From Hadesarchaea archaeon (GTDB lineage: Archaea > Hadarchaeota > Hadarchaeia > Hadarchaeales > Hadarchaeaceae), in the NCBI GenBank assembly GCA_029880065.1, contig JAOUPD010000049.1:1-7867 (forward strand): a DNA stretch of 7,867 nucleotides, read 5' to 3'. The notes below the pieces were generated by a model that searched no databases, had not been told where the DNA came from, and saw only the letters and a program-made list of their open reading frames with translations. Below, piece after piece: positions 6,524 through 7,867 of this stretch; the stretch's first letter is position 1; each line of letters starts with the position of its first letter. The translations under genes were made by a program, and so were the position numbers.

Positions 6524-7432
6524 GTGCAAAAGAGGACTAAAGAAAAAATCATCGCGTTCGGCACTGAGCGCCTGAAGCGCGAGTTTGCCAAAATGCGGAA
6601 GGGCGGCGTAATCATGGACGTGACGAACCCCGAGCAAGCAATCATAGCTGAGGAAGCCGGAGCGATAGCGGTAATGGCTTTGCAGGCGGTCCCTGCCGAC
6701 ATTCGAGCGACCGGTGGCGTCGCTCGTATGGCGGACCCAGCGATGATCAAGACAATAATGGACACCGTTACCATCCCGGTTATGGCCAAGTGCAGGATAG
6801 GCCACTTCGCAGAGGCGCAAGTTTTGGAAGCATTGGAGATAGATATGGTGGACGAATCGGAAGTCCTGACCCCCGCAGATGAGGAATTCCATGTCGACAA
6901 ACACAAGTTTAAGGTCCCATTCGTGTGCGGCGCTTACGATTTGGGCCAAGCACTAAGGCGGATAGACGAAGGGGCCGCAATGATCCGAACAAAGGGCGAG
7001 GCTGGCACCGGTAATGTAGTCGAAGCCGTCCGCCACATCCGGCTCACCAAGCGCCAGATATCGGAGCTAGCTGAACTTGGGCATGACGAGCTTGAAGCGA
7101 AAGCGCGGGAATATCGGGTGCCTGTTGAACTCGTGGAAGAAACGGCGAAACTGCAGCGCCTACCAGTTGTTTGGTTCTGTGCTGGAGGGATTGCCACCAG
7201 TTGTGATGCGGCGATGGTCATGCAGTTAGGTGTTGACGGTGTTTTCGTTGGTTCAGGAATATTCAAGTCTAGTGATCCCCCCAAGATGGCGCGTGCGATA
7301 GTGGAAGCAACAAGACACTATGACGACCCCCAAGCGTTGTTAGAAGCTAGTAAGGACCTACCACAACCTATGCGCGGGATAGACATCAAAACGCTCAAGG
7401 AATCGGAGAAATTGCAGGCGAGGGGCGTTTAA
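6524..7432 (+). CDS. pdxS: Pyridoxal 5'-phosphate synthase, PdxS subunit
   Basis: Synthase subunit of the DXP-independent vitamin B6 pathway. It builds PLP from ribose 5-phosphate, glyceraldehyde 3-phosphate and ammonia supplied by the glutaminase PdxT, which is not in the window. At 302 residues it has the usual (beta/alpha)8 length. Catalytic residues are present: D32 (GGVIMDV), K89 (PVMAKCRIGH, the ribose-phosphate Schiff base) and K157 (RTKGEAGTG). The phosphate-binding segment GVFVGSGIF is at 239-247. The start is GTG 6524; an in-frame TGA at 6509-6511 excludes an earlier start. Oddities: the normally constant stretch after LPVV reads WFCAGGIATSCDAA where families usually have NFAAGGxATPADAA. 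Codon choice also differs from neighbours: its four Leu-Glu pairs never use CTC-GAG. Confidence 0.97.
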   Translation: MQKRTKEKIIAFGTERLKREFAKMRKGGVIMDVTNPEQAIIAEEAGAIAVMALQAVPADIRATGGVARMADPAMIKTIMDTVTIPVMAKCRIGHFAEAQVLEALEIDMVDESEVLTPADEEFHVDKHKFKVPFVCGAYDLGQALRRIDEGAAMIRTKGEAGTGNVVEAVRHIRLTKRQISELAELGHDELEAKAREYRVPVELVEETAKLQRLPVVWFCAGGIATSCDAAMVMQLGVDGVFVGSGIFKSSDPPKMARAIVEATRHYDDPQALLEASKDLPQPMRGIDIKTLKESEKLQARGV

Positions 7433-7475
7433 ATATCCCGATTATCTGGCTAGCGGTTTCCTCCGCCCATCCCTG

Positions 7476-7484
7476 CTTTAAAAC
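7476..7484 (+). promoter_or_regulatory. TATA-like box for a leaderless start at 7509
   Basis: CTTTAAAAC lies 25-33 nt before the ATG at 7509, which fits a leaderless archaeal transcript. It resembles the other TTTAA boxes in this window. No SD precedes 7509, consistent with leaderless initiation. The function is inferred. Confidence 0.45.
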
Positions 7485-7508
7485 TAACAAAAATTACGTA
7501 ACAACCGT

Positions 7509-7637
7509 ATGCTTGAACAGTCACTTAAGCCACGAAAATATGATTATTCGTTGATGCCAACAAATTCAGCACCTGAAAGAGTTCGAGGAAAAGATGTTAA
7601 AATAATCACGCCGATGTATAACCAGGCAAACAAATGA
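7509..7637 (+). CDS. Small ORF, 42 residues, unknown function
   Basis: I do not recognise this ORF. It reads MLEQSLKPRKYDYSLMPTNS, continues APERVRGKDVKIITPMYNQ and ends at TGA 7635-7637. It is hydrophilic and slightly basic, with no signal peptide, membrane segment or cysteine. Two things argue that it is real. A TATA-like box sits at the correct distance for a leaderless start. Its stop overlaps the start of the downstream cysteine-cluster gene as ATGA (7634-7637), a common coupling arrangement. Against it: the ORF is short, the region is AT-rich, and a second TATA-like stretch (7596-7606) could serve the downstream gene alone. Confidence 0.45.
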   Translation: MLEQSLKPRKYDYSLMPTNSAPERVRGKDVKIITPMYNQANK

Positions 7638-7867
7638 ACCTACGTTACCCCAAAAATCTGCATTTCGAATGCCAGCGATGTGCCAAGTGCTGCGGCGATG
7701 GCTCACACCGCGGGCGAAATATCTTGTTGCTTGAATTCGAAGTCAAGCGAATATCTAAAACAACGGGATCAAGACCTCTCTCGTTCGCCTCCCGTTCGTT
7801 GAGCGTTCAGCCTTACCGCTACCGAATGAAAAAAAGAGGGGGAAAATGCGTCTTCCTCTATGGAAAA
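7634..7867 (+). CDS. CxxCxxCC cysteine-cluster protein (YkgJ-like), 3' end missing
   Basis: Member of the YkgJ/CxxCxxCC family, annotated as putative zinc- or iron-chelating; biochemical role not established. The frame starts at ATG 7634 and stays open for 78 codons to the window edge. The signature is C13-x2-C16-x2-C19-C20 (ECQRCAKCCGD), followed by the typical ILLLEFEVKRISKTTG segment, then MKKRGGKCVFL with C73, the first cysteine of the next expected cluster. The remaining cysteines lie outside the window. The start overlaps the end of the 42-codon ORF by ATGA, and there is no SD, so expression may depend on coupling or on a TATA-like stretch at 7596-7606. Confidence 0.85.
   Translation, partial: MNLRYPKNLHFECQRCAKCCGDGSHRGRNILLLEFEVKRISKTTGSRPLSFASRSLSVQPYRYRMKKRGGKCVFLYGK

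Noticed and set aside
6488..6949. Open frame of 153 codons on the minus strand opposite pdxS
   Set aside because: It lies mostly antisense to a full-length, motif-rich PdxS and has no recognisable domain; it is a shadow of pdxS codon structure.
1..7867. tRNA, rRNA, CRISPR, insertion sequence or long repeats
   Set aside because: No T-loop GTTCRA context with matching stems, no regularly spaced direct repeats, and no transposase-like frame were seen on either strand by eye.

Overview
The window is chromosomal DNA from an archaeon. Evidence: a Nop5-fibrillarin pair (box C/D RNP), a Pfu-like family B DNA polymerase, a type II methionine aminopeptidase, a Tfx-type regulator, and TTTAA-core TATA boxes close to start codons. 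The Pfu-like polymerase and Tfx suggest a euryarchaeal or allied deep-branching lineage, but I cannot fix the order or genus. Coding DNA is moderately GC-rich. By hand count, 7441-7620 is only about 39% GC.

Layout, left to right. The 3' part of polB (+) enters from the left edge and ends at 1965. It overlaps by 8 bp, tail to tail, with tfx (-). The tfx frame is complete from 2365 to 1958 but has an in-frame TGA inside its helix-turn-helix. A 56-bp gap holding a perfect inverted repeat of the TATA-like sequence GTTTAAT separates tfx from the divergent map (+, 2422-3315). A 141-bp convergent gap follows. Next, on the minus strand, come fibrillarin (3457-4137), nop5 (4139-5293) and a radical SAM enzyme with two N-terminal Cys4 modules (5335-6468); they are transcribed in the order radical SAM, nop5, fibrillarin. 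A 55-bp divergent gap leads to pdxS (+, 6524-7432). The right end is AT-rich, with a probable leaderless 42-codon ORF (7509-7637) that overlaps by ATGA the start of a CxxCxxCC (YkgJ-like) protein cut by the window end.

Functionally this is mostly housekeeping: replication, N-terminal Met removal, rRNA 2'-O-methylation and PLP synthesis. The strongest obvious functional link is Nop5 with fibrillarin, separated by 1 nt and joined in the same RNP. I see no mobile element, CRISPR array, tRNA or rRNA. I did not find a clear new multi-gene system. The best leads are the interrupted but otherwise intact tfx, the small ORF coupled to the cysteine-cluster gene, and the orphan-looking radical SAM protein.
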